Below are positions 1-7,601 of a stretch of DNA of 10,261 bases, piece by piece (the stretch's first letter is position 1; each line of letters begins with the position of its first letter). Source of the DNA: Betaproteobacteria bacterium (GTDB taxonomy: Bacteria; Pseudomonadota; Gammaproteobacteria; Burkholderiales; SG8-39); contig JAABQT010000036.1 of NCBI GenBank assembly GCA_011391295.1, forward strand, positions 1-10,261, given 5' to 3'. The translations under genes were made by a program, and so were the position numbers. The notes below the pieces were generated by a model that searched no databases, was not told the origin of the DNA, and saw nothing but the letters and a program-made list of their open reading frames with translations.

Positions 1-331
1 TCACCTTGCGCCAGAGCGCCTCGTCCATCTCGTCGACGTCGAAATAACCGTCGAGGATCCCCGCGTTGTTGACCATCACCTCGAGCGGACCGAGTTCGGC
101 GCTCGCGGCCGTGACCGCCTGGTCGAGCTCGGCCGAGCGGCTGACGTCGGCCTTATAGCCGATGGCGCGCCCGCCCGCTTTCTCGATCCGGCGCGCGGTC
201 TCGCGCGCTGCGGCCTCGTCCAGGTCGATCGCCGCGACGGCAAAGCCGTCCGCGGCAAGTCTTAGTGCGATTGCCTGGCCAAGGCCCGATCCGGCCCCGG
301 TAACCGCGGCCATGCGCTGATGCTTCGTCAT
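1..331 (-). CDS. SDR-family NAD(P)-dependent oxidoreductase, partial (C-terminal part beyond the left edge)
   Basis: This is the N-terminal 110 residues of a classical short-chain dehydrogenase/reductase. The Rossmann-fold dinucleotide motif TGAGSGLG lies at about residues 10-17 and the structural NNAG motif at about residues 88-91. An acidic residue after the second strand (AIDLDEA, about residues 34-40) suggests NAD(H) rather than NADP(H) preference, by family rule. The catalytic Ser-Tyr-x3-Lys part lies outside the window, so activity cannot be judged. The ATG at 331-329 is preceded by AAGGAG about 7 bases upstream, which makes this start convincing. The gene begins 32 bp after the molybdopterin oxidoreductase stop codon on the same strand and is probably the third gene of the icmF operon. 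In that setting a 3-hydroxyacyl-CoA or alcohol dehydrogenase role is plausible but is inference. FabG-like ketoreductases look similar at this length. Confidence 0.9.
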   Translation of the reverse strand, partial: MTKHQRMAAVTGAGSGLGQAIALRLAADGFAVAAIDLDEAAARETARRIEKAGGRAIGYKADVSRSAELDQAVTAASAELGPLEVMVNNAGILDGYFDVDEMDEALWRKV

Positions 332-363
332 CCGTGCTCCTTCTTAAGGGGTGCGATGCGCGT

Positions 364-2421
364 CTACGCAAGGGCCACGTCGACCCTGGCATCGAAACTT
401 GCCTGCCCGGCGGAAAAGGCGAACAGGTCGACGGCGGCATCGGGCAACACGGCCGTGCCGGCCGTGAGCCGATTGAGCCCGGGCCAGCCGTCGCGCATCC
501 ACACCGTGCCCGCGGGGATGCGATCGCTGACGCGCGCTCTGGCGGACAGTTCACCACGCTGGTTGAAGATGCGGATTGCCGCACCATCCGTCAGACCGCG
601 ATCCGCGGCGTCCGCTATGGCCACCCACAACTGCGCTTCGCTCTCGCGCCGCGCCAGCGTCGGCAGTTCGCTGCCGTTGTTGTAGAAGGCATGGAAGTGC
701 GTGAGCGTGCGCCCCTGGGTGAGCGTCAGCGGATAGGCGCTCGCGGTCGACGCCTCCACATCCACCGACGGCAGCGGCGGCAGGCCCAGGCTTTGCGCCT
801 GGGCCGAGAAGAACTCGATTTTGCGCGACGGCGTCTCGAAATCGAACTTCGGATTGGCGACGTGCGAAATGTTCAGTGCCGCGATGCCGCCCTGCGCGCG
901 CAACGACGCCACCGTCGCGCGACCGGTGCAGGGGTGATCGAGGATTGTATCCACCATCGCCTCCTCCGACGCCCAGGGGTAGAAACCATCCAGACTCAGG
1001 CGCTCGGCCAGCGTCTTGACCACCCAGTGCACCGAGCGTGTCTCACCAGCAGGCGCCAGGGCCGGCTCCATCAAATACAGGTGGGTATGCGTCATCTTGC
1101 ATCCCAGCTCCTCCAGCCAGGCCGTGCCGGGCAACACGATGTCGGCGCAGCGGCGCGCCGTGTCGTTCAGGAACAGATCGTAGCTCACTACCAGCCGGGT
1201 CTGTTCCAGACCCGAGGCCACGGCCCCAGCGTCAGCGAACGACGACAACATGTTCGTTCCCATCAGCAGCAAGGTGTGGATGCGGCCCTCGCGCAAGGCC
1301 GCGGTGACGCCTGACATCTGGTTGGGCATTGCCGTCCCGGGCACGCGGCGCTGCGGCTCGATGATGCTGCCCAGGCCACGGCCGTGCGCCGCGCTGCCGT
1401 GGCGCGGGCCGAAGCCACTGCCCGCGATGCCCACGTTCCCGGTCAGCCCCGGCAGGCAGGCGATCGCGCGCCCGGCGAGCCAGCCATTGTTTCCCTTGTG
1501 CATCGAACTGCCGCCCAGCACGATCATCGCCGGTCGCGTGCCGGCGTAGCGGCGCGCCAGCGCCACGATGCGCTCGGCCGCAATGCCGGTGACACCTGCG
1601 GCCCAGTCCGGCGAGAACTCCCGTACATGCGCCGCGAGCTGCTCGAAGCCCACCGTGTGCCGCGCCACGAACGCGGCGTCATGGCGTCGCTCGGCGCAGA
1701 TCACATGCATCATCGCCAGCGCCAGCGCGGTGTCGCTGCCCGGCCGGAGGATCAGCACTTCGTCCGACTTGGCGGCGGCCTCGGTGTGGCGCACGTCGAT
1801 GGTCACGATATGCGCACCGCGACGCTTGGCCGCCAGCAGGTGCCGCGCCGTGTTGGGCTGGCTGGCGAGGTTGGCAGCCCACAGGAGGATGAGCTGCGAG
1901 CTCTCGCCCATGTCCTCCTTGGTGTTGGTTTCGAGCATGCCGGTCAGTCCCAGCCCGAAGGCGCCCAGGCCCCAGCAAATCATCGTCGGGCTCCAGAACT
2001 GGCTGCCGTGGAAGTTCGCGAAGCGGGCCATCAACTGCGCGCTGATGCGCGTGCCGTAGTTGGTGGTGAAGGTGCCGTGTCCCGGCCAGATGGCAGTGGC
2101 CGCCGGCGCAGATTGCGCCATGCTGGCCACGATGCGCTCGAGCGCTTCGTCCCAGGAAGCGCGCCGGAACCCGTCGCTGCGCCGGTCGCGCACCAGGGGG
2201 TGCAACAGGCGCGCGGGGTTGTCGAAGATCTCCGGCGACGCCTGTCCGCGGATGCACAGGAACCCCTGACTGTCGGGGTTGGCTGCATCCCCTTTCACGC
2301 CCACCAGCTTGCCCTCGCGCACCTCGGCCAGCATGCCGCACAGCGTCGGGTGGCAGCTCATCGGGCACATGGTGCGGACGATATTCGAGCCTGCGCGCGC
2401 CGCCACGTCCAAACCCGTCAC
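364..2421 (-). CDS. Molybdopterin-dependent oxidoreductase of the DMSO reductase family with N-terminal [4Fe-4S] site
   Basis: This is a 685-residue catalytic subunit, a usual length for single-subunit members of the family. Four Cys at residues 19, 23, 28 and 56 (CX3CX4CX27C) fit the N-terminal [4Fe-4S] domain; the loop GFLCIRGQ follows the fourth Cys as is typical. Pterin-binding domains follow, with stretches such as [15 protein letters not shown] and the IDVRHTEAA segment; Cys149 ([10 protein letters not shown]) is the likely Mo ligand. The last ~120 residues (from about [19 protein letters not shown]) form the molydopterin-binding beta-barrel domain. I see no Tat signal, so a cytoplasmic location is likely. 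The GTG start overlaps the icmF stop as GTGA, with AGGA four bases upstream. The next in-frame ATG (codon 18) is adjacent to the first Cys and less likely. The substrate is unknown: formate dehydrogenase, thiosulfate reductase or acetylene hydratase labels would all be over-calls. Confidence 0.9.
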   Translation of the reverse strand: MTGLDVAARAGSNIVRTMCPMSCHPTLCGMLAEVREGKLVGVKGDAANPDSQGFLCIRGQASPEIFDNPARLLHPLVRDRRSDGFRRASWDEALERIVASMAQSAPAATAIWPGHGTFTTNYGTRISAQLMARFANFHGSQFWSPTMICWGLGAFGLGLTGMLETNTKEDMGESSQLILLWAANLASQPNTARHLLAAKRRGAHIVTIDVRHTEAAAKSDEVLILRPGSDTALALAMMHVICAERRHDAAFVARHTVGFEQLAAHVREFSPDWAAGVTGIAAERIVALARRYAGTRPAMIVLGGSSMHKGNNGWLAGRAIACLPGLTGNVGIAGSGFGPRHGSAAHGRGLGSIIEPQRRVPGTAMPNQMSGVTAALREGRIHTLLLMGTNMLSSFADAGAVASGLEQTRLVVSYDLFLNDTARRCADIVLPGTAWLEELGCKMTHTHLYLMEPALAPAGETRSVHWVVKTLAERLSLDGFYPWASEEAMVDTILDHPCTGRATVASLRAQGGIAALNISHVANPKFDFETPSRKIEFFSAQAQSLGLPPLPSVDVEASTASAYPLTLTQGRTLTHFHAFYNNGSELPTLARRESEAQLWVAIADAADRGLTDGAAIRIFNQRGELSARARVSDRIPAGTVWMRDGWPGLNRLTAGTAVLPDAAVDLFAFSAGQASFDARVDVALA

Positions 2422-5400
2422 ATGTTCCTGCGGTACTGCCCGCCCACCTCGAACAGGGCGTGGGTGATCTGGCCCAGGGAGCAGACGCGCACCGCGTCCA
2501 TCAGCACCGCGAACACGTTCTCGTCGCGCATCACCGCCTGGCGCAGGCGCTCCAGCATCGCCGGCGCCTCCTTGGCGTGGCGCTGGTGGAATTCGCGCAG
2601 GCGCCTGAGCTGCGATTGTTTTTCCTGCTCCGTGGAGCGGATCAGCTCGACCTTTTGCGGTGCCGTGTCGCCGTGCGGGTTGCGGAAGGTGTTGACGCCC
2701 ACGATCGGGTACGAGCCATCGTGCTTCTTGTGCTCGTAGTGCATGGACTCTTCCTGGATCTTGCCGCGCTGGTAGCCGGTCTCCATCGCGCCGAGCACGC
2801 CGCCCCTTGAGCTGATCGCCTCGAACTCCTTCAGCACCGCCTCCTCCACCAGGTCGGTCAACTCGTCGATGATGAAGCTGCCCTGGTTCGGATTCTCGTT
2901 CCTCCCCAGTCCCCATTCCTTGTTGATGACCAGCTGGATCGCCATGGCGCGGCGCACCGAATCCTCGGTGGGCGTGGTGATCGCCTCGTCGAAGGCGTTG
3001 GTGTGCAGGGAGTTGGTGTTGTCGTAGGTCGAGATCAGCGCCTGCAGCGTGGTGCGGATGTCGTTGAACGCGATCTCCTGCGCGTGCAGCGAGCGCCCCG
3101 AAGTCTGCGAGTGGAACTTGAGCTTCTGCGAGCGCTCGTTGGCGCCGTAGCGGCTGCGCATCGCCACCGCCCAGATGCGCCGCGCCACGCGGCCGAGCAC
3201 CGCGTACTCGGGATCCATGCCGTAGCTGAAGAAGAACGACAGGTTGGGCGCAAAGTCGTCGATCTGCATACCGCGCGCGAGGTAGGACTCGACGAACGTG
3301 AAGCCGTTGGCAAGCGTAAACGCGAGCTGCGAGATCGGGTTCGCGCCCGCCTCGGCAATGTGATAACCCGAGATCGACACCGAGTAGAAGTTGCGCACGT
3401 CCTTGTCGATGAAGTGCTGCTGGATGTCGCCCATCACCTTGAGCGAGAACTCGGTGGAGAAGATGCAGGTGTTCTGCCCCTGGTCTTCCTTGAGGATATC
3501 GGCCTGCACGGTGCCGCGAACCGCGGACATGGTCCTCGCCGTGATCTCGGCCAGCTCTTTGTGCGTCGGCTTGCGGCCCAACTGCTCGACCTGCTGGTCG
3601 ATGGCCGTGTTGAAGAACATCGCCAGCAGCGTGGGTGCCGGACCGTTGATGGTCATCGACACCGAGGTCGCCGGGTCGCACAGGTCGAAGCCCGAGTACA
3701 GCACCTTCATGTCATCGAGCGTGGCGATGGACACGCCCGAGTTGCCCACCTTGCCGTAGATGTCGGGCCGCTCGTCCGGATCGAAGCCGTACAGCGTCAC
3801 CGAGTCGAAGGCCGTGGACAGGCGCTTGGCCGGCATGTCCTTCGACAGGAGGTGAAAACGCTTGTTGGTGCGGAACGCGTCGCCCTCGCCCGCGAACATG
3901 CGCGTCGGGTCCTCGTTCTCGCGCTTGAACGCAAACACGCCCGCGGTGTAGGGGAACGCGCCGGGAAGGTTCTCGCGCAGGCGCCAGCGCAGCAGTTCGC
4001 CGTGGTCCTCGTACTTCGGCAGCGCCACCTTGGGAATGCTGGTGCCGGACAAGGTTTCCACGCGCAATTTCGTGCGCAGCTCGCGCTCGCGCACCGAGCT
4101 GATGAATTGCTCGCCCGCATACGACTTGAGCGTCTCGGGCCACGAGGCAAGCAGCTGCTTCGAGTTCGCGTCCAGCCTGGCGTCCTTGTCGGCCACCAGG
4201 GGCTCGAGCGCCTCCAGGCCGCTCATGCGCCTCGCTGCGGCGAGCTGCTGGCGCTCGCGCGCGAGCTGCGCCTGGGCCGCGCCATGCGCGTGGTATTTCC
4301 GCTGGCCCTCGGCAATCTCGGCCAGGTAGCGCGCGCGCTGCGGCGGCACGATGACGTGCACGTTCGAGGACACCTTTCCCGCGGGCTGCGGCAGGACGCC
4401 GGCGCCGAGCTTGAGCCCCTTGTTCCTGAGTTCGTGCGCCACCGCGTGATACAGCGCAGTGACCCCATCGTCGTTGAAGCGCGCCGCGATGGTGCCGTAC
4501 ACGGGCATGGTTTCGGGGGACTGGCCGAAACCCTGGCGGTTCCTCTGCACCTGTTTCCTGACGTCGCGCAGCGCGTCCTCGGCGCCGCGCCGGTCGAACT
4601 TGTTGATCGCCACGAAGTCCGCGAAATCCAGCATGTCGATCTTCTCGAGCTGGCTGGCCGCGCCGAATTCCGGCGTCATCACGTACAGCGTGGCGTCCGC
4701 CAGCGGCACGATCGCCGCGTTGCCCTGGCCGATGCCGGAGGTCTCCACGATCACCAGGTCGTAGCCCGCGGCGCGGCAGGCGGCGATGGCCTCGGGCAGG
4801 CACTGCGCGATCTCCACGCCTGAATCGCGCGTGGCGAGGGAACGCATGAAGATGTTGGCGCCGCCGATGGCGTTCATGCGGATGCGATCACCGAGCAGCG
4901 CGCCGCCGGTTTTCTTGCGCGTCGGGTCCACCGACAGGATGGCGATCTTCAGCCGGTCCAGCTGGTCCAGGCGGAATCGCCGCACCAGCTCATCGGTGAG
5001 CGAGCTCTTGCCGGCGCCGCCGGTGCCAGTGATGCCCAGCACCGGCGCGGGATGCGCCTTTGCCGCGGCCAGCAACCCCGTCTTGTCGACGTACGCGCCC
5101 AGCTCCAGCGCGCTGATCACCTGAGCCAGAGCCCTCGGGTCGGCGATCGGCAGCTTGTTCGGCGCATGCCGCGCGAGGTCGAAGTCGCAGCGCACGAGCA
5201 TGTCGTTGATCATGCCCTGCAGGCCCATTTTCTGGCCGTCCTCCGGCGAGTAGATGCGCGCCACGCCGCAGTCCTGCAGCGCTTTGATCTCGTCGGCGAC
5301 GATCACGCCGCCCCCGCCGCCGAACACCTGAATCCGCGCCCCGCCGCGCTCGCGCAGCAGGTCCACCATGTACTTGAAGTACTCCAGATGCCCGCCCTGG

Positions 5401-5630
5401 TAGGACGAAATCGCGATGCCCTGCACGTCCTCCTGCAGCGCCGCGCTCACCACGTCCTCCACCGAGCGGTTGTGGCCGAGGTGGATCACCTCCGCGCCCG
5501 AGGCCTGCAGGATGCGGCGCATGATGTTGATCGAGGCGTCGTGGCCGTCGAACAGGCTCGCCGCGGTGACGAAGCGGATCTTGTGCTTCGCCTTGTAGAC
5601 CAGGCTTTTCGACTCGGACAGGTCGGTCAT
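2418..5630 (-). CDS. icmF: Fused isobutyryl-CoA mutase IcmF (B12 domain, MeaI-type GTPase, mutase domain)
   Basis: This 1070-residue adenosylcobalamin enzyme interconverts isobutyryl-CoA and n-butyryl-CoA (or related acyl-CoAs) and carries its own G-protein chaperone. Visible domains: a B12-binding domain (residues ~15-150) with D28-G-H30, His30 being the expected lower cobalt ligand, and the SSYQGGH and GGGGG segments; a MeaI/ArgK-like GTPase (~195-400) with P-loop GTGGAGKS at 202-209, ETSGIGQ at 296-302 and NKFD at 343-346; and a radical mutase domain (~555-1070) with [10 protein letters not shown], where H757 matches the catalytic His of methylmalonyl-CoA mutase. Gln719 (GQNTC) aligns by eye with the substrate Arg207 of methylmalonyl-CoA mutase, which argues for a non-carboxylated substrate. 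The ATG at 5630 has only a weak AGG ribosome site. The stop overlaps the next gene's start. A pivalyl-CoA mutase variant is the main alternative. Confidence 0.95.
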   Translation of the reverse strand: MTDLSESKSLVYKAKHKIRFVTAASLFDGHDASINIMRRILQASGAEVIHLGHNRSVEDVVSAALQEDVQGIAISSYQGGHLEYFKYMVDLLRERGGARIQVFGGGGGVIVADEIKALQDCGVARIYSPEDGQKMGLQGMINDMLVRCDFDLARHAPNKLPIADPRALAQVISALELGAYVDKTGLLAAAKAHPAPVLGITGTGGAGKSSLTDELVRRFRLDQLDRLKIAILSVDPTRKKTGGALLGDRIRMNAIGGANIFMRSLATRDSGVEIAQCLPEAIAACRAAGYDLVIVETSGIGQGNAAIVPLADATLYVMTPEFGAASQLEKIDMLDFADFVAINKFDRRGAEDALRDVRKQVQRNRQGFGQSPETMPVYGTIAARFNDDGVTALYHAVAHELRNKGLKLGAGVLPQPAGKVSSNVHVIVPPQRARYLAEIAEGQRKYHAHGAAQAQLARERQQLAAARRMSGLEALEPLVADKDARLDANSKQLLASWPETLKSYAGEQFISSVRERELRTKLRVETLSGTSIPKVALPKYEDHGELLRWRLRENLPGAFPYTAGVFAFKRENEDPTRMFAGEGDAFRTNKRFHLLSKDMPAKRLSTAFDSVTLYGFDPDERPDIYGKVGNSGVSIATLDDMKVLYSGFDLCDPATSVSMTINGPAPTLLAMFFNTAIDQQVEQLGRKPTHKELAEITARTMSAVRGTVQADILKEDQGQNTCIFSTEFSLKVMGDIQQHFIDKDVRNFYSVSISGYHIAEAGANPISQLAFTLANGFTFVESYLARGMQIDDFAPNLSFFFSYGMDPEYAVLGRVARRIWAVAMRSRYGANERSQKLKFHSQTSGRSLHAQEIAFNDIRTTLQALISTYDNTNSLHTNAFDEAITTPTEDSVRRAMAIQLVINKEWGLGRNENPNQGSFIIDELTDLVEEAVLKEFEAISSRGGVLGAMETGYQRGKIQEESMHYEHKKHDGSYPIVGVNTFRNPHGDTAPQKVELIRSTEQEKQSQLRRLREFHQRHAKEAPAMLERLRQAVMRDENVFAVLMDAVRVCSLGQITHALFEVGGQYRRNM

Positions 5631-5637
5631 GGCGGCA

Positions 5638-5666
5638 AGCCTATGTGACGTTTACGTAAACGTCAA
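5638..5666 (-). promoter_or_regulatory. Candidate sigma70-type promoter of icmF
   Basis: Reading the minus strand, TTGACG (5666-5661, five of six bases of the -35 consensus) is followed after exactly 17 bases by TAGGCT (5643-5638, three of six of the -10 consensus, including the key second A and last T). Transcription would start close to the icmF ATG at 5630, giving a very short or absent leader, in line with the weak ribosome binding site. The -35 lies inside the last codons of the kinase gene. The weak -10 makes this a modest prediction. Confidence 0.3.
5646..5665. promoter_or_regulatory. Perfect 20-bp palindrome, candidate operator of the icmF operon
   Basis: TGACGTTTACGTAAACGTCA is its own reverse complement over all 20 bases. 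It starts 16 bp upstream of the icmF ATG, covers the spacer of the candidate icmF promoter and part of its -35, and contains the TGA stop codon of the upstream kinase gene (5665-5663). Such symmetry and position are typical of a dimeric repressor or a MerR-type activator. From memory, ACGT-containing palindromes of this style are reported for LiuR-type regulators of branched-chain acyl-CoA catabolism in Proteobacteria, which would fit a mutase operon. I could not verify the match, and no regulator gene lies in the window. Confidence 0.65.
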
Positions 5667-6718
5667 TCGCGCGCCGCCGCCTCGCCCGGCGCCCCCAACG
5701 GCAGGGCGAAGCCGAAAGTCGCGCCTTTTCCGGGTTGCCCTTCGGCCCACACGCAACCGCCATGGCGCTCGACGATGCGCTTCACGAAAGCCAGCCCGGT
5801 GCCGGCGCCCGGATACTCGTCCTCCGCGTGCAGGCGCTCGAACAGCTTGAACAGCTTTGCCTCCCGCGCCTGGTCGAATCCGGCGCCGTCATCGCTGACG
5901 CGGAACTCGGCCACCCCGTGGCGCACCGCGCCCTCGATGCGCACATTGCGCTCGCTCGCACGGGCCGAGAACTTGAGCGCGTTGTCGATCAGCTCGCGCC
6001 ACACCAGGGACAGCAGGGTGGCGTCGGCCGGCACGCGCGGCAGGCTGGCGATGCAGACGCGCGCCCGTTCCTGCTGGCTGAGGCGCATGTCGTCGACGGT
6101 CGCCTTGGCGACTTCGGTCATGTCCACCGCCTGCAGCACCAGCCAGCGGCGCCCGAGCCGGGAATACTCGATCATTGCGTCGACCACCCGCGCCATGCGC
6201 TTCGCGTTGCTGCGCAGGCGCCCGAGCAGGGCGACGCCCTCCTGATCGAGCCCGCCGCGGTGGTGGCGTTCGAGCAGCGACGCACAGGCATCGATGGCGC
6301 CGAGCGGCGCACGAAGATTTTGCGACACGACGTAGGAATTGGACTCGAGCTCCTGGACCGAGCGCTCAAGGTCCCGCGTGCGCGACTCCACGCGGCGTTT
6401 CAGCAGGCTGTTCAGTGCGGCCGCATCCCGCGGCACCGCGTCGGCATGCGCCGCGTCGCTCGCGGGCGCCATGCGGTGCAAGAGCAGTGCGGCGAGCAGC
6501 CCCGAGACCATCAGCGCGAGCGCGAGCCCGCCGATGCGTACCTCGATCACGTCGGCGTGCGCCTGGGACAGAATCGTTCCGGACGCCGTCTGCATTGCGA
6601 ACCAGATGTCGTAGGCAGCGCCGGCGACGAACGGCAAGGCGGTCACACAGGCCAGGGCCGCGAACTGGACGCGCAAATCGCGCAGGGCGGGGAAGCGATG
6701 CAGGGTTGCGGCGAGCAT
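5663..6718 (-). CDS. Membrane-bound histidine-kinase-like protein lacking the phospho-accepting His
   Basis: This 351-residue protein has two predicted membrane helices (~17-40 and ~62-80) flanking a very short external loop of about 20 residues, then a charged coiled-coil linker (~103-126), a HisKA-like dimerisation helix and a HATPase domain. The ATP-binding motifs are intact: N-box ELIDNALKFS with N246, DDGAGF at 276-281, the KLFKLFERLH F-box and GTGLA. The H-box reads VSQNLRAPLGAID where relatives have SHDLRAPL: the phospho-accepting His is Gln133 (codon CAA, 6322-6320) and the next Asp is Asn134. Canonical autophosphorylation is therefore not expected. The start at 6718 is chosen because GGAGG lies 10 bases upstream; the open frame extends to 6811 but would overlap the aldolase gene. 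It starts 34 bp after the aldolase stop, and no response regulator gene is adjacent. Confidence 0.85.
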   Translation of the reverse strand: MLAATLHRFPALRDLRVQFAALACVTALPFVAGAAYDIWFAMQTASGTILSQAHADVIEVRIGGLALALMVSGLLAALLLHRMAPASDAAHADAVPRDAAALNSLLKRRVESRTRDLERSVQELESNSYVVSQNLRAPLGAIDACASLLERHHRGGLDQEGVALLGRLRSNAKRMARVVDAMIEYSRLGRRWLVLQAVDMTEVAKATVDDMRLSQQERARVCIASLPRVPADATLLSLVWRELIDNALKFSARASERNVRIEGAVRHGVAEFRVSDDGAGFDQAREAKLFKLFERLHAEDEYPGAGTGLAFVKRIVERHGGCVWAEGQPGKGATFGFALPLGAPGEAAARD

Positions 6719-6752
6719 GTTGGCGGTGCCTCCGGGATCGGGAATGCGGACT

Positions 6753-7526
6753 TCAGTCGCGGTAAGAAGGGTCCTTGGCATCAACGAGACGCACCAGCGC
6801 GGCGAACACATCCTCGCAGGTGCGCTTCTCTCCCGGCCCGGACTCGCGCACGGTCTGCGCGAATACTTCCGGCCGGATCGGGTTGAGCGGCCCCGCGCTG
6901 CTCGAGGCGATCTGCACGTCGCAGGCGCGCTGCAGCGTCCAGAGCGTGAGGAAGGCCTCGGGCACCGACGGGCCCCAGGCCAGCAGCCCGTGGTTGCGCA
7001 GGATCACCGCCTGCTTGTCGCCGATGCTCTTGACCAGGCGCTGCTTTTCGCCCTGTTCCACCGTGATGCCTTCGAAGTCGTGGTAGGCGACGCCGCCGTG
7101 CAGCTGCGCGGCATAGAAATTGGTGGGCGAAAGTCCGTCTCGCTGGCAGGCGACCGCCATGCCGGTGGTGGTGTGGGTGTGCATCACGCAATGCGCGGGC
7201 GCGACGTGCTCGTGGATCGCGGAGTGGATGACGAAGCCGGCGCGGTTCACCGGCCACTGCGATGCGCGCACCGGGTGGCCCTCGATGTCGATCAGCACCA
7301 GGCTGGAGGCGGTGATCTCGCTGTAATGCAGTCCGAAGGGGTTGATGAGGAACAGCTTTTCCGGCCCGGGGACGCGCAGCGTGATGTGGTTGAAGATCAT
7401 CTCGGTCCAGCCGAGGCGGTCGAACACGCGGTAGGCGGCAGCCAGCTCGATGCGCGCTGCGCGCTCGGCGGGCGTCACCGGCAGCTCGCGCGGGGCGCGG
7501 GCGGCACCCTGATGGTAGATCGTCAT
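6753..7526 (-). CDS. Class II aldolase/adducin-family protein
   Basis: This 257-residue single-domain protein belongs to the aldolase II/adducin head family of metal-dependent cytosolic enzymes (fuculose- and ribulose-phosphate aldolases, epimerases and many uncharacterised members). The expected Zn ligands are visible as H116 and H118 (MHTHTTTG) and H179 (RNHGLLAWG). Other family landmarks are FNHITLRVPG at ~45-54 and the NPFGLHYSEITASSLV segment at ~62-77, which is typical of the adducin-like branch rather than of sugar-phosphate aldolases. The substrate cannot be inferred. The gene starts 75 bp after the kynureninase-like stop and ends 34 bp before the kinase-like gene. There is no clear Shine-Dalgarno sequence before the ATG at 7526-7524. 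It may process a product of the upstream tryptophan pathway, but that rests only on position. Confidence 0.9.
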   Translation of the reverse strand: MTIYHQGAARAPRELPVTPAERAARIELAAAYRVFDRLGWTEMIFNHITLRVPGPEKLFLINPFGLHYSEITASSLVLIDIEGHPVRASQWPVNRAGFVIHSAIHEHVAPAHCVMHTHTTTGMAVACQRDGLSPTNFYAAQLHGGVAYHDFEGITVEQGEKQRLVKSIGDKQAVILRNHGLLAWGPSVPEAFLTLWTLQRACDVQIASSSAGPLNPIRPEVFAQTVRESGPGEKRTCEDVFAALVRLVDAKDPSYRD

Positions 7527-7535
7527 CGAGGCACG

Positions 7536-7541
7536 AATATA
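7536..7541 (-). promoter_or_regulatory. Possible -10 element just ahead of the aldolase gene
   Basis: TATATT on the minus strand lies nine bases before the aldolase ATG, in an otherwise very GC-rich gap. If it is used, the transcript would begin within a few bases of the start codon (leaderless or nearly so), which would fit the missing ribosome binding site. No convincing -35 is seen at 17-bp spacing (CTGCGC). Low confidence. Confidence 0.2.
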
Positions 7542-7558
7542 CGCTCCGCCCCGCCGCC

Positions 7559-7580
7559 GCGCAGCCCATGGCCACTGCGC
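7559..7580. repeat. Small inverted repeat between the kynU-like and aldolase genes
   Basis: GCGCAG at 7559-7564 and CTGCGC at 7575-7580 can form a six-pair GC stem with a ten-base loop, 22 bases downstream of the kynureninase-like stop codon. No T-run follows on the minus strand, so it is not a standard intrinsic terminator. It could affect mRNA stability between the two genes or be chance in GC-rich DNA. Confidence 0.3.
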
Positions 7581-7601
7581 CGTGAACGATGGACGGATGG
7601 G

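Noticed and set aside
2422..3681. Upstream extension of the Mo-oxidoreductase frame into icmF (about 420 extra codons)
   Set aside because: The extension overlaps the conserved mutase domain in another frame and has no family similarity. The GTG at 2421 with AGGA upstream and the coupled stop is the natural start.
3003..4823. A 606-codon open frame on the plus strand inside icmF
   Set aside because: It is antisense to conserved IcmF coding sequence, rich in His, Arg and Val with no recognisable motif; a shadow frame.
2418..5630. Labelling the mutase as methylmalonyl-CoA mutase
   Set aside because: The single-chain B12 domain-GTPase-mutase order is specific to IcmF-type fusions, and the Arg that binds the substrate carboxylate is replaced by Gln.
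6719..6811. Longer start for the kinase-like protein at 6811 or nearby
   Set aside because: It would overlap the aldolase 3' end by up to about 60 bases without a good ribosome site, while the ATG at 6718 has GGAGG at suitable spacing just before the first membrane helix.
7559..7580. Inverted repeat as a transcription terminator after the kynU-like gene
   Set aside because: The stem is only six pairs and no T-run follows; kept only as a low-confidence repeat.
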